From positions 1,054,001 through 1,118,000 of the forward strand of contig JAKFAO010000009.1 in the NCBI GenBank assembly GCA_021527695.1: DNA of 64,000 bases, read 5' to 3'. The notes under the pieces were generated by a model that was given only the letters and a program-made list of their open reading frames with translations, did no database searches and was not told where the DNA came from. Shown here one piece after another: positions 46,559 through 59,331 of this stretch. This DNA comes from Naematelia aurantialba. Lineage: Eukaryota; Basidiomycota; Tremellomycetes; Tremellales; Naemateliaceae. The translations under genes and the position numbers were made by a program. Within the stretch, counting starts at the first letter, position 1, and the number at the start of each line of letters is the position of its first letter.

Positions 46559-48892
46559 CTAGCTGTTCCATTGCGGCTTGGTTCCTGGCTGACCTTCGGA
46601 GAGCAGTACCACGGCCTATAGGCATCAGCATGGCATCCCTTCCAAGAACAGAAGCATGGCATTCCAAGACCAGAAGCATTGCATTCCAAAACAGTAGCAG
46701 AACAGCAAGCAGAGTCAAGCAATTTTGGGAGCCAGACGAGGCAGGAGACAGGGCTGAGCTTGAGAGGCCAAACGGCCGGAAGAAAATATGAGGGTGGGAG
46801 ACCAGGGTCTGGAAGGACGTCCAAGGTGAAGGGATAGAAGGACCCACATATTTGCCCGAGATCTTCCATCCCGGCTCTTCCTCGTCGAGCTTCTCGCCAA
46901 CGCCAGATGGGATACCAACGACAACGTCCGACTTGATCGTTCGGAGCGAGCACACGTACGGCGCGCCCAGCTCCGATGCCAGAGGCCCAATGGCCTGGTT
47001 GAAAGGCGTGTCGAGGGGAGCGTGACAGTCGTAAGTGAGTTTCCCTACTCACGTCAAGCGAAGAAATAACAACAGCTAAGGAGGAGAGGAGCTCACGGTG
47101 GTTCAGGTCGCCCTTGAAGATGACGAGGTCCGACTCGGAGAGGTATTGGAAGAGATCGGGCGCTTCCGAGTGCAGGTCCCAGAAGGTGTATCCAGTGCAC
47201 CAGAACGGGTGCGCTATGTGGAGTGAGCTTGGTCATGTACAAGAGACCTCGCTGCTCACCTTCATATTTCCACTTGCCCTCCTTCTCGTACTGCTTCCAC
47301 CTGAAGCCGAGAGTACGGAGGGAGTCCATCTCCTGGTCGTTGGCTTCGCCGAACAGCTGGCCGTAAACACAAGAGTTGAGCAGCCTACGGGGGTTAGCAA
47401 AGCCGCGGTCCTCTATACCATCACATATGACTCACCAGTCCCAGTCCTTCTTGGTCACATCCGACACGAACCAAGGGATCTTCTTGCCGTGGAAGATGAC
47501 CTGCTTGCATGTGCCGGACTGAATGAGCCAATCGGCGTATACCAGATCACAGTACAGCTCGAAACCTGGCATGTCAGATTTGCGCGAGCACAATGGCAAA
47601 ACATACCAGCATTGTCAAGCACAAAGTCTACTCGCCCATCCTTGATGGTCAGGACGTAGTCGGCAAGCTTGTGCAAGTCATTGCCGAGAATGTTCTTCTC
47701 GGTCGCCGCGAGGTGATCACCACCAGTGGACTGGAGCTTCTTGATATCCTCCTCAGTCATGTCGATGAGAAGCGAGAGATCGGTCGAGTTGCCCCATAGG
47801 CAGACTGCATTCTATGAGCTCTCGTGCACGTCTGGTCATGAGCTTACCCTGGGTGAGTTCAAGGAACAGCAGCTTTTTCTTCTCCAGCCGAGCCTCTTCT
47901 GAAAGCTCGGGCTCGTTGGCGGCAGGCTCAGAGAAGCGGGTAGACAGCTCGAACACTGCTTGATTGGACCGCGAAAAGGTGTCGCACTTTTGGCGGAAGA
48001 AGACGTCTGAGTGGGTTGAGCTTGTGCACACCGAATCCTTGGGCACTCACCATAGTCAACCCAGTACTTGCTGAGAGAGAAGCACTCCCTAAGTCTACGA
48101 TACTTGTAGGCCTCGGCGAACAGCCAAGGCGCATTCATAAAGTCCTTTCCTCGGAAGAACTTTGCAATTTCCTGTAGATGGCGTGAGCAACAAGTCAAAG
48201 ATACCCCGTGCAATTGACAGAACGCACCTTGTTCCAGAGCGCTACGTCACCTGCACCGTCGTCGACGATTGGGCGGAGCTTGGAATTGCCCTGTAAGTCA
48301 CCCATAAGGTCCTCCATCCGGTGGATGCAGTTGACAAGGTCAACAATCCTGTCTTCCTCGGACTCTTGGTTGAGAGTCTTCCACACATCGTCAATCGCTT
48401 TGCCGAGGATGGTGGGAAGGCGCACGCCCATGGTGGCCTACGTCAAGTCAGATCGACGAGGTCAATGGAAGGGGTATAACGAACGTGGGCAAACGAGTAC
48501 TCGTGGTAACCACGGTCTAAGAGTGGTCAGCAGGAGGCATTTCTGGGTCGTATGAACCGTATGAGCATTGATGAACTCACATGCAGGCCAGGGAGGCTGG
48601 TCTTGATCTGATCAGCATGACGCTCATGACACGCCGATGAGAGCTCACTTGGGTTGACGCGAGAAGGTGTCCTGGGGTATGCCTTGGACGGTATCAGCAC
48701 GCTGACGCAACATCCAAGCAGCACACTCACGCTGATGGCAGCCCTCATTGCCTCTGGTTTGGGCTTGGGAGGAAGATTGCCCAAGTTGAGCTATATAGTA
48801 ATCAACGCAAAGCCTACCTGGGTACAGTTCCAGTCACAACTCACCATGGTCTTCTGCGGCGCCTTGGCGCTGGGGTGGGACTTGTCGGTCAT
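46559..48892 (-). CDS. DUF89/ARMT1-type damage-control phosphatase
   Basis: Metal-dependent phosphatase family acting on damaged or excess phosphometabolites. Human ARMT1 and yeast YMR027W are relatives. Start MTDKSHPSAKAPQKTM at 48892. Exons give LGNLPPKPKPEAMRAAI, AYPRTPSRVNPSELSS, YEYSFAHVRYTPS-like, MGVRLPTILGKAIDDVWKTL, DGAGDVALWNKEIAKFFRGK, and NILGNDLHKLADYVL. The metal site is VDFVLDNAGFELYCDLVYAD (about 47640-47540); then WFVSDVTKKDWDWLL, FWDLHSEAPDLFQYL, SDLVIFKGDLNHRKLTYD, and APYVCSLRTIKSDVVVG. The last exon (…PQWNS) ends at 46559; its acceptor is ambiguous but both candidates share this stop. About ten small introns. Confidence 0.88.
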
Positions 48893-51085
48893 ATCTGTCA
48901 TGGTATATGGACAAGGAAGGGGTGGTGGGTAGAGAGGTGAGAAGTATATACCAAGACGGACGAGTGAATGAATGCGCGATGGTCGGAAGGAATGAAATCA
49001 AAAGGTACGAGAAACAGCGTCAGTGGGTTTTGCCGGGGCTTTTGACGACAAACTCAATCCACGAATCGAGAGGGCAGTTCAGGGGCAAGATGGAGATATC
49101 CAGAGCGGGGGAGAGGCGGGAGAGAGGCGGGAAACAAGAAGCGACTGGAGAGGCCAGGGAGAAAATCCATTAAAAGTCTAATAAACCTGCGGATACAGGC
49201 AGTCGACGCCAACGTCAGAGGCGCAGAGGGGGGGAGCAGACGCACGTCGCACCCGTCATACCCTCGCCGGGTGACTGCCTGCCTTGTTCCCATTCAACGC
49301 CAGAGAGAACCGGGAGCAGGAATCGTCAATCCTCACGGCGACTAGAGACTGACAGCAGGCTCTGCGGTCGCCGCCCATCCACACGGCGACGTGCCCACTG
49401 GATACAAACACGACAACTGCGGATAAGAAGAATGACACTACTGACCTCGCGGTGTGGTTGGTACTGATGTGGTTGGGGTTGTCAATGTCGGGAAGACGAG
49501 TGAAGCTGAGACCCAGTGAGCAAAGGTGCTCAAGAGAGAGAAGGACGATGCTAGACAAAGGGGAAAGAAAAACCGGTTGTCGGGAATGTGTACTGCAGGT
49601 CAGTTGATGGACGGCTCAAGGCCTGGGGAGGGTCGATCCTTTCTTCAGTTCCGGTCAGATCGGGCACCGTGGACAGTGTCCGTGCTTGCCCCCCCCAGAT
49701 GGCTGTGCGGGAGGGAGATGGGATCGATGGGGATGATGATGCGCGCGTGGGGAGGGTCCCTGAGGATTCAAAGAGTCCTTGCTCGCGGTATGATCGGCTG
49801 AATTTGGGACGTTCAAGAGGGAGAGAGAAGCGGGCAAGGCGGTTGGACGGTCTTTTTTCTTTAATGGATTCGGCTCACGATCGATCGCCGGTGGAGACAC
49901 CCTCTGATCGAACCGCGACTACTAGGCAACTAGGCGACTGACGAAACGATCAAGTCATGCGATGTAGGGCCACAGTGACGTGGTAGGCGGCGACGTAGCG
50001 CATCTCAATTTGGGCCACACGGATGGTTGTTGCGCTCGAGTGGCTGACCTTGCCAAGGCCCGTCATGGCAGTCGTGCTGCCACAGACGTAGCTCGGCCCA
50101 TTCTCGCTCGTCAACACTGCATTCCGTTCCTGTGTCTGTCTCTCTGCAAGCATGGGTGATGGTCTGTGGTCCGGGTCTTTGAATCTTCTAATTCTGGAAG
50201 ACAGAAATTCCGAGACGCAAATCCCCGGATTGTTATGACTATATCGCGCCTTCTCTTCCACCATGACGAATGGATGGTCACGATTGCGCGATGGGCAGCC
50301 CCAGTGCTACTGACGGCTCCTTTGTCGCTTGACCCCACTGACCTGCGGCGCTCGAAGCCCCGTTCTCGCAGGAGGACCCTGCTCGGATAAGCGGCCATAC
50401 GGCTGGCACTCTGACATGCCAAGCTCCTTTGATCACCGCATCCTCGCCTCGTACGGGAAGGGGCGGAGGGATGAAAAGGAAGAGCAGAGGTTGCAGGTGC
50501 AGGCTTCATCCCCCACGCAAGCTCCAAGCTGGCTAGGCTGACTCTTCGCTAGGCTCCACGAGGGGATCGAAGCGTCCTCCCTCGGTGCTAGAAGGGTCGA
50601 CCGGGGATTGATCGCTGCTTTGTCGTGGGTGCGCCCCTCTTCGCTCTTCGCTCTTCGCTCGTCGTTCTTCGCGGTGCATTCTTCGGCGTTTAAAAAGTTT
50701 AAAACGTTCGCTCTGCTCGACGTCTCGGTTTTTCCGCCTTCCGCCCACCGCACAGCGCTCTCAGCCCGGTCTGCCCCTCTCTGCTGCCAAGTTAGACACC
50801 GACCACCGTACTGCACTGCCTCGTACCCTCAATATAGCTACTTAAGGGCCCATTTTCCGCGCCTGGGCTCGTGCTCGATCTGTGCCACTGTCCACTCTAT
50901 CGCCCGCAGGTGGTGTCGCCACTCGGTGGATAGCCCTCGCCCTCTCGCCACTTTGCCTGTTCCCCTTACTTTCACCCTTTGTTTCTTGCTCTCTCCAGGT
51001 CTATCTCGACCCGCAGCCACGCGGGCAGGCTTTATCGACCTTATCAACAGCATTGATCATCCCAATAAATCCACGGTACATCAGT
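48893..51085. other. Long intergenic stretch, no gene seen
   Basis: About 2.2 kb upstream of both flanking genes. Frames are short and low in coding character. The right end (about 50900-51085) is pyrimidine-rich with a CTCTCCAG acceptor-like site and may be 5' UTR of the 51086 gene. Confidence 0.5.
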
Positions 51086-51915
51086 ATGACCCCAAAGACC
51101 TCTTCGTTCCCTAAGACGGCCCTTACCCGTCTGCCCACGTCGCCACTACCCCCACCTCCACCAACCGCACCGGCAACTTCGTCAACCTACCTAACACCCC
51201 AACAACAGGATCGAATCCTCGCTTGGCGTTCCAATGCGTCGGCAGCCCAGTCGGGCCCCTCCCCACCCGGCAGTGCCGGTATGCCACCACTTTCACAGTC
51301 GGCGCCGGCGTCACTGCATGCCTCCAAGTCGAGCGGGAAATCGAAACCGGGGCGCAGCTATTACGCCAAAAAACGCAACACCAACGGCGCGCCCCCCGGC
51401 AGCGGCAGTAACGGTCGATCGCGAAGCACGGCCACCCTGGCCAACCACAATCTTCAGACTTCCCAGGGGCTGATTCAGACTCCATCGACATCGCCTACCC
51501 ATGTGCAAGGAGCATCCACACCACAGACTCCGAGTGTTCCTCCACGGCAGTGGGGACAGACTGCACCGTTACCGGAACGAGTAGTGGCTGCACCTCCCGC
51601 GGGAGTGCCATCGCGCATCGCAGGCGCCCGGGACCCAATCAGTACCAACTAGTGCGTTCGGTCTTCTCCCGTCTGTCTTCTTCTTTTCATCAGCGTCGCC
51701 GACTCCTGGCTGACGGCAAGTCCATAGCTGGAACCAGGTGTTCCCTCCTATGGTGGGGCAGATGACGCCGGTCAATCCAATGATCGCAGCGGTGGTTTAT
51801 GTGAGCCCGTAGTCTCTGGGTAACGTGGAGGTACAAGGCTGACATCTCATGCTCGGTTCAGCCACCGCAAATGTACGCACCCGGGATGGTAATGGGACGT
51901 CCGTGGGGATTTTAA
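51086..51915 (+). CDS. Pro/Ser/Ala-rich hypothetical protein with aromatic C-terminus
   Basis: Not recognised. Start ATG at 51086 (MTPKTSSFPKTALTRLPTSP). The first exon encodes a disordered, Pro/Ser/Thr-rich chain with a basic patch (RSYYAKKRNTNG). Introns 51652-51727 (GTGCGT...CATAG) and 51801-51861 (GTGAGC...TTCAG) are clear and in phase. They add NYWNQVFPPMVGQMTPVNPM and PPQMYAPGMVMGRPWGF, stop 51915. The compact, Met/Pro/aromatic end looks like a conserved binding motif and supports the gene being real. Total about 230 residues. No signal peptide or membrane segment. Confidence 0.65.
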
Positions 51916-52568
51916 GATAACCGTAGCACTAGTCGCGGTGCCGGTAGAGTCTCTTGTGTATACTGTAGCTTTAATGTGTTCAACCTTGTCAAGTGTAGAG
52001 GTGTGTGGTGGATGTGGAGTAGGTGTTGAGCGCAGGACGGGAGCAGAGACTGTTCCAGAGGAGGAAGAAGGCTGTGAGGCGATGCACACACGCTCGGGCT
52101 TGGTTATGCCATCTAAAGGGGTTGGTAGAGGTACTGATGCATGCGTTGGTGGAATGTCCCTCGAGCATTGGACGTTTGTGTGTACACCTAGAAGTTCCAC
52201 GTCACATTCGCCAGAGCCGCGACCTCGGCCGCTGAGTAAGGTACAGCTAGCTGTACGAGCGAAACACCATGGGCCACGTACTCACTTTACACGTCTCGCC
52301 AGCATGGCCGCCACGTCGCAGCTGGATGCACTGCCAGCAAGACCTCGCCATCCGCCATTCGCCCTTCGACAATCGCTCTTTCGCCACTCTGCCAAGTGTC
52401 GCCGTGCAGTCCCATTCGCCACCCGGAAGCGGATTAAGCCGTGACGACGCGCAATACGACAGTCACAACAGACTCGAGTGTCTATCATTCTCCATCTGGG
52501 TATCTGGGTACCGCAATCCATTCGTACTTGGCAGCTGCGGCCTCAAGTCACTCGATCAGGCTGCCAGG
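51916..52568. other. Intergenic, no gene seen
   Basis: About 650 bp between the 51086 gene and the REEP-like gene. No structured RNA or coding frame recognised. Confidence 0.45.
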
Positions 52569-54640
52569 ATGTTCATTGGCCTAGTGGCTGCTTTGGGCTG
52601 GTACGTCTTGCACCTCGCGGCTCGTCGTCGCCGTCCCAGCTTCACCCTCTCCCCCAGCTTTCGTTCTTCCGCTACGTTCCGTTGAGACTCCCATCCCGAG
52701 CGCAGCGGGGGAAAGTGGTGCTGAGCCCCTTAGCCATGTATGCTGTTTCCTCTACCCGGCGTACGCATCGTACAAAGCCCTCTCGGTGCATCCCGAGTCG
52801 TCGCCCGAGGCCATGGCACAGGTCGAGCGGTGGCTCATGTACTGGGCTGTGGTGGGGACCTGGACGGCAGTGGAGGCTGTCGTCGGGTGGACGTTTACCT
52901 GGTGAGTTGGACCTACGAACCCCAGACTGGTATATCACGCTCTTCTGCCTCGCTTCACATTCTTTCCCGGTGCAGTGTGCTATCAAGCATCACAGGCTAG
53001 GGCTAGCATCCCGCAACACATACATTCGAAGTTTATCCAGCATTCCGAAGTTTATCCAGCATTCCCGTGGAGAGCAGCAACAGAATCGACGTCCGCAAGT
53101 GACTGCAATGCAGCTGACATGGAACTCAGGCTGCCGTTCTACGGTCTGATCAAAACTGCCATCTTCTTGTCTCTCTCTCTCCCGCAGTCCGAAGTAGGTC
53201 TGAACATTCGCCTGTCAACCCTTCCTCCACATCCCTCGCTCTTTCCTCCACTACCCTGCTCCCTCTTGCCTTCGTCATGATCGCCGACGTACCTCCTCTA
53301 TCTCTTCCCCACCAGCCTTCCCAGCCGCACCATTCTTCTATTCCCTTCTGCTCTCCTCCTCTCCGACCTCGTTACCCGACTCTAATGTCGAGTGTGTAAC
53401 CTGCATAGCATCGACGCTTTACGCTTACGTCCCAGGGCTCGTCCTACATCTATCGACGGCACCTTGCGCCGCTATTCGAGGAGCACGAAGCGGATATAGA
53501 TGCATTCCTCGCGAGCCTGCGGACTCGCGCGACAACGGCTCTCGCTGGCGGCGTTGGTTGGGCGTGGGAGAAGGCCAAGCAGCAGCTGAACGTGAGTTGC
53601 ACCTATTCTCTTACCTTCCCGATCTCAAGTCCAAACACACAAATGTCTTGACTGTCGGCCGACCCCCCGTTCGCAAACATACCTTGACTGTCCGCTACCC
53701 TTGCACACTTGCATGTTTATCTCATGCATCCACCGTCTGACTGGATTAGGTTGCCCTTCCGGAGCAGTCCCCTAGCCAGAGCCAGAATCATAGACCCGGA
53801 GAACAGGGCTACTACGTCCATGATTCGTTCCCAACAACGACTTCACAGCCTCCCACGCTGCAGGACCCCGCCTCGGGGGCGGTGCGGCAGCTCTACAGCT
53901 TTGCCGCGCGATATGCCGGGCAGTGAGTCCGCCGCGTACCCCCCTCCCTTGTCTTTTGATGCTCAAAGGAGCTAGTGCTCACTCACTTCAGATACCTCCC
54001 GGTTGCCGTCTCGGCCCTGCAAGCCGCCGCAGCGTCGGCAACTTCGCGCCAACAGCAGTATCAGCAGCCCCAGTCGCAGCCGGCTTCTTCTGTCCGGGCC
54101 GAACAAGTGGCTGAAACCATCGCGATGCCGGTCCCTATCACGATTCCGAGCCCACACACGATGTCCGACCAATCCCTCCGCTCGCGGGCATACATGCACG
54201 CGCAGGGGCAGGGGCTGGCGCAAGCGCAAGCGCAGCAGGGTCTCGGTATATCCTCGGCGCGCTCGCTCCCCTCGATGCACGCACGCGCGGTATCCACACC
54301 GAGTGGAAGCGCGCACTCGAGCTCGGAGAGCCTCAGCTCGTCCTCGGTCGGCGGTCAAGGCCGCGCACCGAGGCTGTCGTTCAGCGAGATGAGCTACGAG
54401 CAGATCAACCGCGATGAGATTGGGGAGCTGTCGTCCGCTGGTGCTGGTGCTGGTGCTGGTGCTGGTGCTGGTGCTGGTGCTTATGCTGGTGTTGGGGTGG
54501 GTGTGGGTGTGGGTGTTGGCGGTGCGGTGGGGCCGGGCGGAGGTGCGACACCAGGGAGCCGGCCGGGGATGGAGAAGCGGAGATCGAGCTGGTTTGGCTG
54601 GGCAGGCGCTGCTACCCCGGAGAGGCAGAAGGTCGACTGA
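52569..54640 (+). CDS. REEP/HVA22/Yop1-type ER membrane-shaping protein
   Basis: Member of the TB2/DP1/HVA22 family, which bends and connects ER tubules. Start MFIGLVAALGW at 52569 in a small first exon. After splicing come FLYPAYASYKALS, VERWLMYWAVVGTWTAVEAV (hairpin region), LPFYGLIKTAIFLSLSLPQS, SSYIYRRHLAPLFEEHEADI, and FLASLRTRATTALAGGVGWA. The long C-terminus is disordered, rich in Gln and Ser, with an AGAGAG tract (about 54438-54480) and the final KRRSSWFGWAGAATPERQKVD. Stop at 54640. The C-tail is much longer than in yeast Yop1. About six introns. Confidence 0.87.
54438..54530 (+). repeat. GCTGGT hexamer tract coding for Ala-Gly
   Basis: About eight GCTGGT units followed by GGTGTG-type repeats give AGAGAG and GVGVGV in the REEP-like C-terminus. 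Confidence 0.85.
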
Positions 54641-55466
54641 GGCGGCCCTGACGCCGACGCCGACGCCCACGGGCCAGGGCCAGGACTAGGGCTTGTATTG
54701 GCTCATGTGAGAGGCAGAGTGGGCTGGGACTAGCGCTTGTAGCGCTTGTACTGGCTCGTGTGAGGGGCAGAGTGAGCCAGGACTAGCACTTGTATTGGCT
54801 CGTGGGACGGCCAGAGGTCGTGGATCCGGATCGGCATCAGACGAGGGATCCGTGTAGACGATCGAGGCAGATTGTATTCCCCTTTCCAGGGACGGGACAG
54901 GGTCGTGGTCGACATGTATCAGGACAAGGATGATTCGACGTGTACGATGGAGTGTCGCGGGTTGTAGTGCGCTCATGCAGCTAGGTCTGTTTCACCGTAC
55001 TGAGCTACTCTGTATACTGAGCTACTCTGTATACTGAGCACTCTGTATACTGCAATCTGTATGCTGCAATCTGTATACTGCAATCTGTAATCTGCAGTCG
55101 AGTCGCTGCCGCTGCCGCTGCTCACTCGCGATCGTTCTCGTGCTGCCTCGCCGCGAATCGTCGCGTATGGGTCCAACCTGCAAACGCAGAACCTCCCGCA
55201 TCGACGTGCTCGACACTAACACCGACATACAAGATCAGATAGATGCATGCTGCAGATACATACTCGCGCTCTCATCTTCCGGCATCTGATTCCCCCCCCC
55301 CCCCCGCGGGGGGCAACGACCCCCTGCCGCCGCTAACCCCCGAGCGCTGGCGGCTGATCACTGACGGCCGACGCCTGACAGATGATCGCTGACCTCGACC
55401 CCGGGACCGCAGCGGCGTAGGCCCCTCGCACATGCACCACCGTACCGTGCCATCCTCCTCCATCGT
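54641..55466. other. Intergenic with imperfect repeats
   Basis: Holds about 50-bp imperfect repeats at 54683-54812 (CTTGTA(T/C)TGGCTCGTG-type), a shorter repeat at about 54995-55100 (TGAGCTACTCTGTATAC and TGCAATCTG units), and a C14-GCGGGGGG stretch at about 55291. No gene supported. Confidence 0.6.
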
Positions 55467-57656
55467 TCACTCGCCCAGCTCCCGCCTAATACGTTCGCGT
55501 ACCTCCCTGAGCCCGCCGACGCGTCTCACCCGACCGGGACTGGCTGGTCCCGCCAGTCTGGGTCCAGGTGTCAATGCCGGCGTCGCCGTGCCCAGCGCGG
55601 GTGTAGCTGTAGCTGTAGGGGTAGGCGACGATGGTGGATCAGGCACAGGCAGCGCTTTGATCCTCCCTCCTGCTCCTGCTTCTGCGCCTGCTCCGCCTCC
55701 TGCTCCGCCTCCACCTCCCCCCGCTTCACCTGCGCCACTCTTCGGGCCGGGACTGATGGCCAAAGTCGGTCCCTCGCGTATGCCCGAAGCTGGAGAGGAA
55801 GGACAGGCCGACGCAGCGAGCGCCGGAGGCATCTCTAGCCATTCTTTCTTCGCAATCGTCTTGACGGTAAGGAAGAACGGGCACAGCTCGGTCAGTAGAC
55901 GGAGCGAAGTCTGTGCTTCGGCTGCGATAGGGGATGTATCAGCGGATATGATGATAGCTAAATGCAAAAACCGCGGCGCCGTAGCACCGCACGACGCATC
56001 CAGAAGGCTGGGCTTACCGCTTGAGATGGGCGTCTTGGACGACTTGACGATCACGTCGGCCACTTCGTTCATCGGGATGGCTTTCCGTCGACCCCGGGGC
56101 GGGGTTGGCAGAGAGTTCGGACCGGGTGCTGGACCAGAGAACATCCTAGTGACGGATCAATCAGCTGAGCTAGTCTTTTCAAGACAGTCTGATAACATGC
56201 AGCCCAGACACTTACATCCAGACACCTTCCGCCACACTTTCGAGGCGGCTGAGCGTGCTGCGCCTTTTCAGCTCTTCCTGCTGTTCCATCGCCGACATCC
56301 TCAAGCGTTCGATGCCACCGACGGAACTTCCCAGCGTTACGCCAAGTGCTTTTCTCGCCTTGAGGCGATCCATCATGGCTTGCCGACGCTCTTCGACCGA
56401 GCCGGTCCGCACCACTTTGCCCTTGGACTTGCCCTCCGCGTCATCAAGCACAAAGGGATCGGCCAGCCCTGCCGATGCGCTTGGAACGGGCTTATTGGGC
56501 GACGAAGTCAGACCGGGAGAAGAGGGCGATGAAGCAAGGTTGGCAAACAAATTCGCGGCGGGTAAGAGCGTCGAGGCTGGGAGATGGGGAAGAGGAAGCA
56601 GCGGGACGGGTGGAATGGACGAGCGAGTATTGCAAGATGATGATGGAGTTGGCAAGTCGCTCGATCTTGGGATCTTGGCGCCGTGAGCTTTGCGTAATGA
56701 ACAGAACACTAAGACCCACCTCGTAGCCGCCGTTCAGCTCCACCCACTTTTCCAATTTGCCCCGGACGATATCCTCGCGCGCATCGCCGGTAGCATTCCA
56801 TCGAGCGATCGCGCCCGTCCCGCCAGCCTGGCCCTTATTGCCTATGCCTCCTTCGTTACCCCCATACAAGACCTGCCTCGTTTCGCCGGGCTTCAAGTCC
56901 AGCTCGAGGCCGATTCCATACGTATACACTCTCCTGCCACCGTCCAGCGTCCGCGTAGGAGTGATGAGATAGCTCAGTCCACCGACCTGGATCTGGCTCG
57001 TCGACGGCAGATCTGATGGCGGCGACTTTACGATGAATGGGTTATCGTCGTCGTCGTCTGCGCCTTTTGAACGCTCCGAAACGAGCTTCTCGCGGGGGAA
57101 GGCCAAACCGTCCCACTGCCATATCCAGGCGAGCCGAGCTAGCTCAGCCGGCCCAAAGCGGCGTCCTGAGCTTCGCTCGACAGTGTCCCTGATGGTGAGG
57201 AGGTTGGTCAGTGCTGGAAGGGGGATCGAGGTGGCTGATGGCGGGTGCGGTGGGAGGACCGGCGGATGCGTTGCCATGTGCAGTGACAAGGCGAGGTTGA
57301 AAGCGTGATGTAGGGCCAGGAGGGTTTGAAGATGTGGTGGAAGCGGTGTGTTGGATGCCAAGCGCTTCGAAGACGGAGTCGGCGGCGGAGTGAGGACATT
57401 GTTCTTGTTCGCAAAGCCGGGCTGAGCGACCTTGTCGCCTCGATGACGGCTCCGGGGAGGAGTAGGAAGGCTCCGGGGAGGAGTAGGAAACGGCGCCAAG
57501 GGAGGATTCGGCGCTGGGGTTCTGTTTCTCGTCAGCTACATGGCCCTCCCTAGAGTGCGAAAGAGCTGACCCTCGAGTCTTGCCGTTGCTAGTAGAGGAA
57601 CTAGCTGCCTCGTTCGAGACCTTGCGTTTTCGCGGCGTGATTTGGCTGGCGTTCAT
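55467..57656 (-). CDS. CDT1-like replication licensing factor
   Basis: Loads Mcm2-7 at origins in G1. Start ATG at 57656 (MNASQITPRKRKVSNEAASS). A GTCAGC...AACAG intron joins GKTRG to TPAPNPPLAPFPTPPRSLPT. The geminin-binding-like fold follows: LQTLLALHHAFNLALSLHMA, LPALTNLLTIRDTVERSSGR, and RFGPAELARLAWIWQWDGLA, with YLITPTRTLDGGRRVYTYG. After a disordered stretch and MMDRLKARKALGV, the C-terminal winged helix is MNEVADVIVKSSKTPISS|AEAQTSLRLLTELCPFFL and TVKTIAKKEWLEM, the Mcm-binding module. It ends in a Gly/Ala/Pro-rich tail, stop 55467. Two folds in the right order support CDT1; sequence similarity to known fungal members is judged by eye only. Confidence 0.75.
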
Positions 57657-58013
57657 AGCGTTGAGGCATGCGGCGCCGTCCAGCGGCAGCAGCGGAACAA
57701 AGAACAGACGAACAATAGCAACAGATGACGCGAGAACACAGCACGGGAGGACAGGGAGAGCTGCTACAAGGCAGGTAGAGGCAGCCAGGTCTCCCACAGG
57801 GAGAAGAGAAAGCAAGGAGAAGTGAACGCAACGTCTCGACAAAGATGTGGCTGGCTGGCGCGCGAGCCAGGCACACCGAGACGGAGTTGGCTCAAACTCC
57901 GCGGCTCTCTGTCTGCAGCGAGATTTTACAAGCGCGAAGCTTTCCTGTCTGTGTATTCACCAGCTCAACCCGTCCATCGCTTCACCGATCCTCCTGGGCA
58001 GTTGGAACCGAAC
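57657..58013. promoter_or_regulatory. Shared divergent promoter of CDT1-like and CGR1 genes
   Basis: Only 357 bp separate the two start codons on opposite strands, so promoter and 5' UTR elements must overlap. No specific site is claimed. Confidence 0.5.
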
Positions 58014-58957
58014 ATGTCGGACCCTATCGCTTCATCTTCCGCATCATCTTCGACTTCTGGCGCTATCGTCGTGCAGATTGCGCCGTCGAAAGGTGGCCGA
58101 ACGCCCGGCAAAGCCCACAAGTCTGCCAAGACGGCAGTGCGGCGCAGCTACTTGTCCCCAGCGCTCAAGACACCGTTCGCGAAGCGTATGGAGGCTGAGC
58201 AACGCCGTCAAGCTGTGAGGGGAGTGGAAAAGGATTTGAAAGAGGAGAAGGCGTCGGAGAAGGAACGGTGAGTGAGTGTGGGGATGCGGGTGATTTGGTT
58301 GCTCGGTGGAGCAGTTGGAGAGTAGCCGTGAACTGTGCAGAGGCAGAGGGTGCAGGGGGATCGGAGGGAGACAGGACTAGTGAGGACGGTACGAATATTC
58401 GAGAGGAGAGCGAGGAGGAACGCGGAGGAGAGAGAAAGAAGGAAAGTAGGGCCAAGGAGAGAGAGACGAGGGAACGAGCAACGGAGAGAGACCTAAAGGG
58501 AGCAGAATCGAAACACAGAGCGCAAGTTGACGGATGCTGACGTGCTCTATCTCGAGCAGCAAAGTGAACATCATCAAGGAACGTCGCGAAAAGGCAGCAG
58601 AGAAGAAACGGATGGAAGAGGCCGCAGCCAAGATGTCGGCAAAGCGTCTGCAGCGGATGCGCAAGGTGCGTCTCTATCGTCTTTCTCTTCCCGTCCCATC
58701 TCGGGCCAGTCATCTACGCCGTGTTCCTCGTCCCGTGCGCATATCGCCTATATCTTCGCCATTCCTTCTCGATATACGTCCCATCGACTTCGTCATCGTT
58801 CTCATCTCGTTCCGCGTCAAATCTCTCTCCATCCCCAGTGTGCCCACTCGTCTCATCGTACCTCGTCCCATCTACATCCGGTTCACTCCACTCAAGACCG
58901 GAATGCCAGTGCTGACTGGCGCAGCGACAAGGACGGTCCAAGAAGATCAACGGATGA
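58014..58957 (+). CDS. CGR1: rRNA-processing protein CGR1
   Basis: Small basic nucleolar protein for 60S ribosome biogenesis. Start MSDPIASSSASSSTSG at 58014. The core after splicing is SPALKTPFAKRMEAEQRRQA (Trp-less form of the SxxLKTxxxKR motif), VEKDLKEEKASEKER, NIIKERREKAAEKKRMEE, AAKMSAKRLQRMRKR, and the conserved end QGRSKKING with stop at 58957. The long helix is Lys/Arg/Glu-rich coiled coil. The two internal introns are long for this window (about 290 nt each). Confidence 0.9.
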
Positions 58958-59331
58958 GCGAGGTCCATGTGATGGTGATCAATGTACGATGATGGCATCC
59001 TCAGTATACTACAATATGAACAATATGATATTTGACAACGGCGTCTTTGCTCTCCCTGTGGCACCAGTGCTCTATGGACCCCTGTATGATATGATCCCTC
59101 GAGTATTACCCCTGCGTCTGCCGACTATCGGCTCTGCGTCCCAAAATGTGTAACTCCAATCCCAAGATATATGACTCCCGATCCGAATTCAACGCCAATC
59201 TCGAGACTCCACTGCTGCCATCTCAAGGAACCTCGCGCCCATCCGTCGTGACAAGTCTATTTTCGGCTCCCAGCCGACGTTTCGAATCGCCGCGCTCGAT
59301 CGGTGGCTGTGCTCGCGCCTCATTGCCAGTA
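58958..59331. other. Convergent intergenic region
   Basis: About 370 bp between the 3' ends of CGR1 and the tail-anchored hypothetical. Nothing recognised. Confidence 0.45.
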
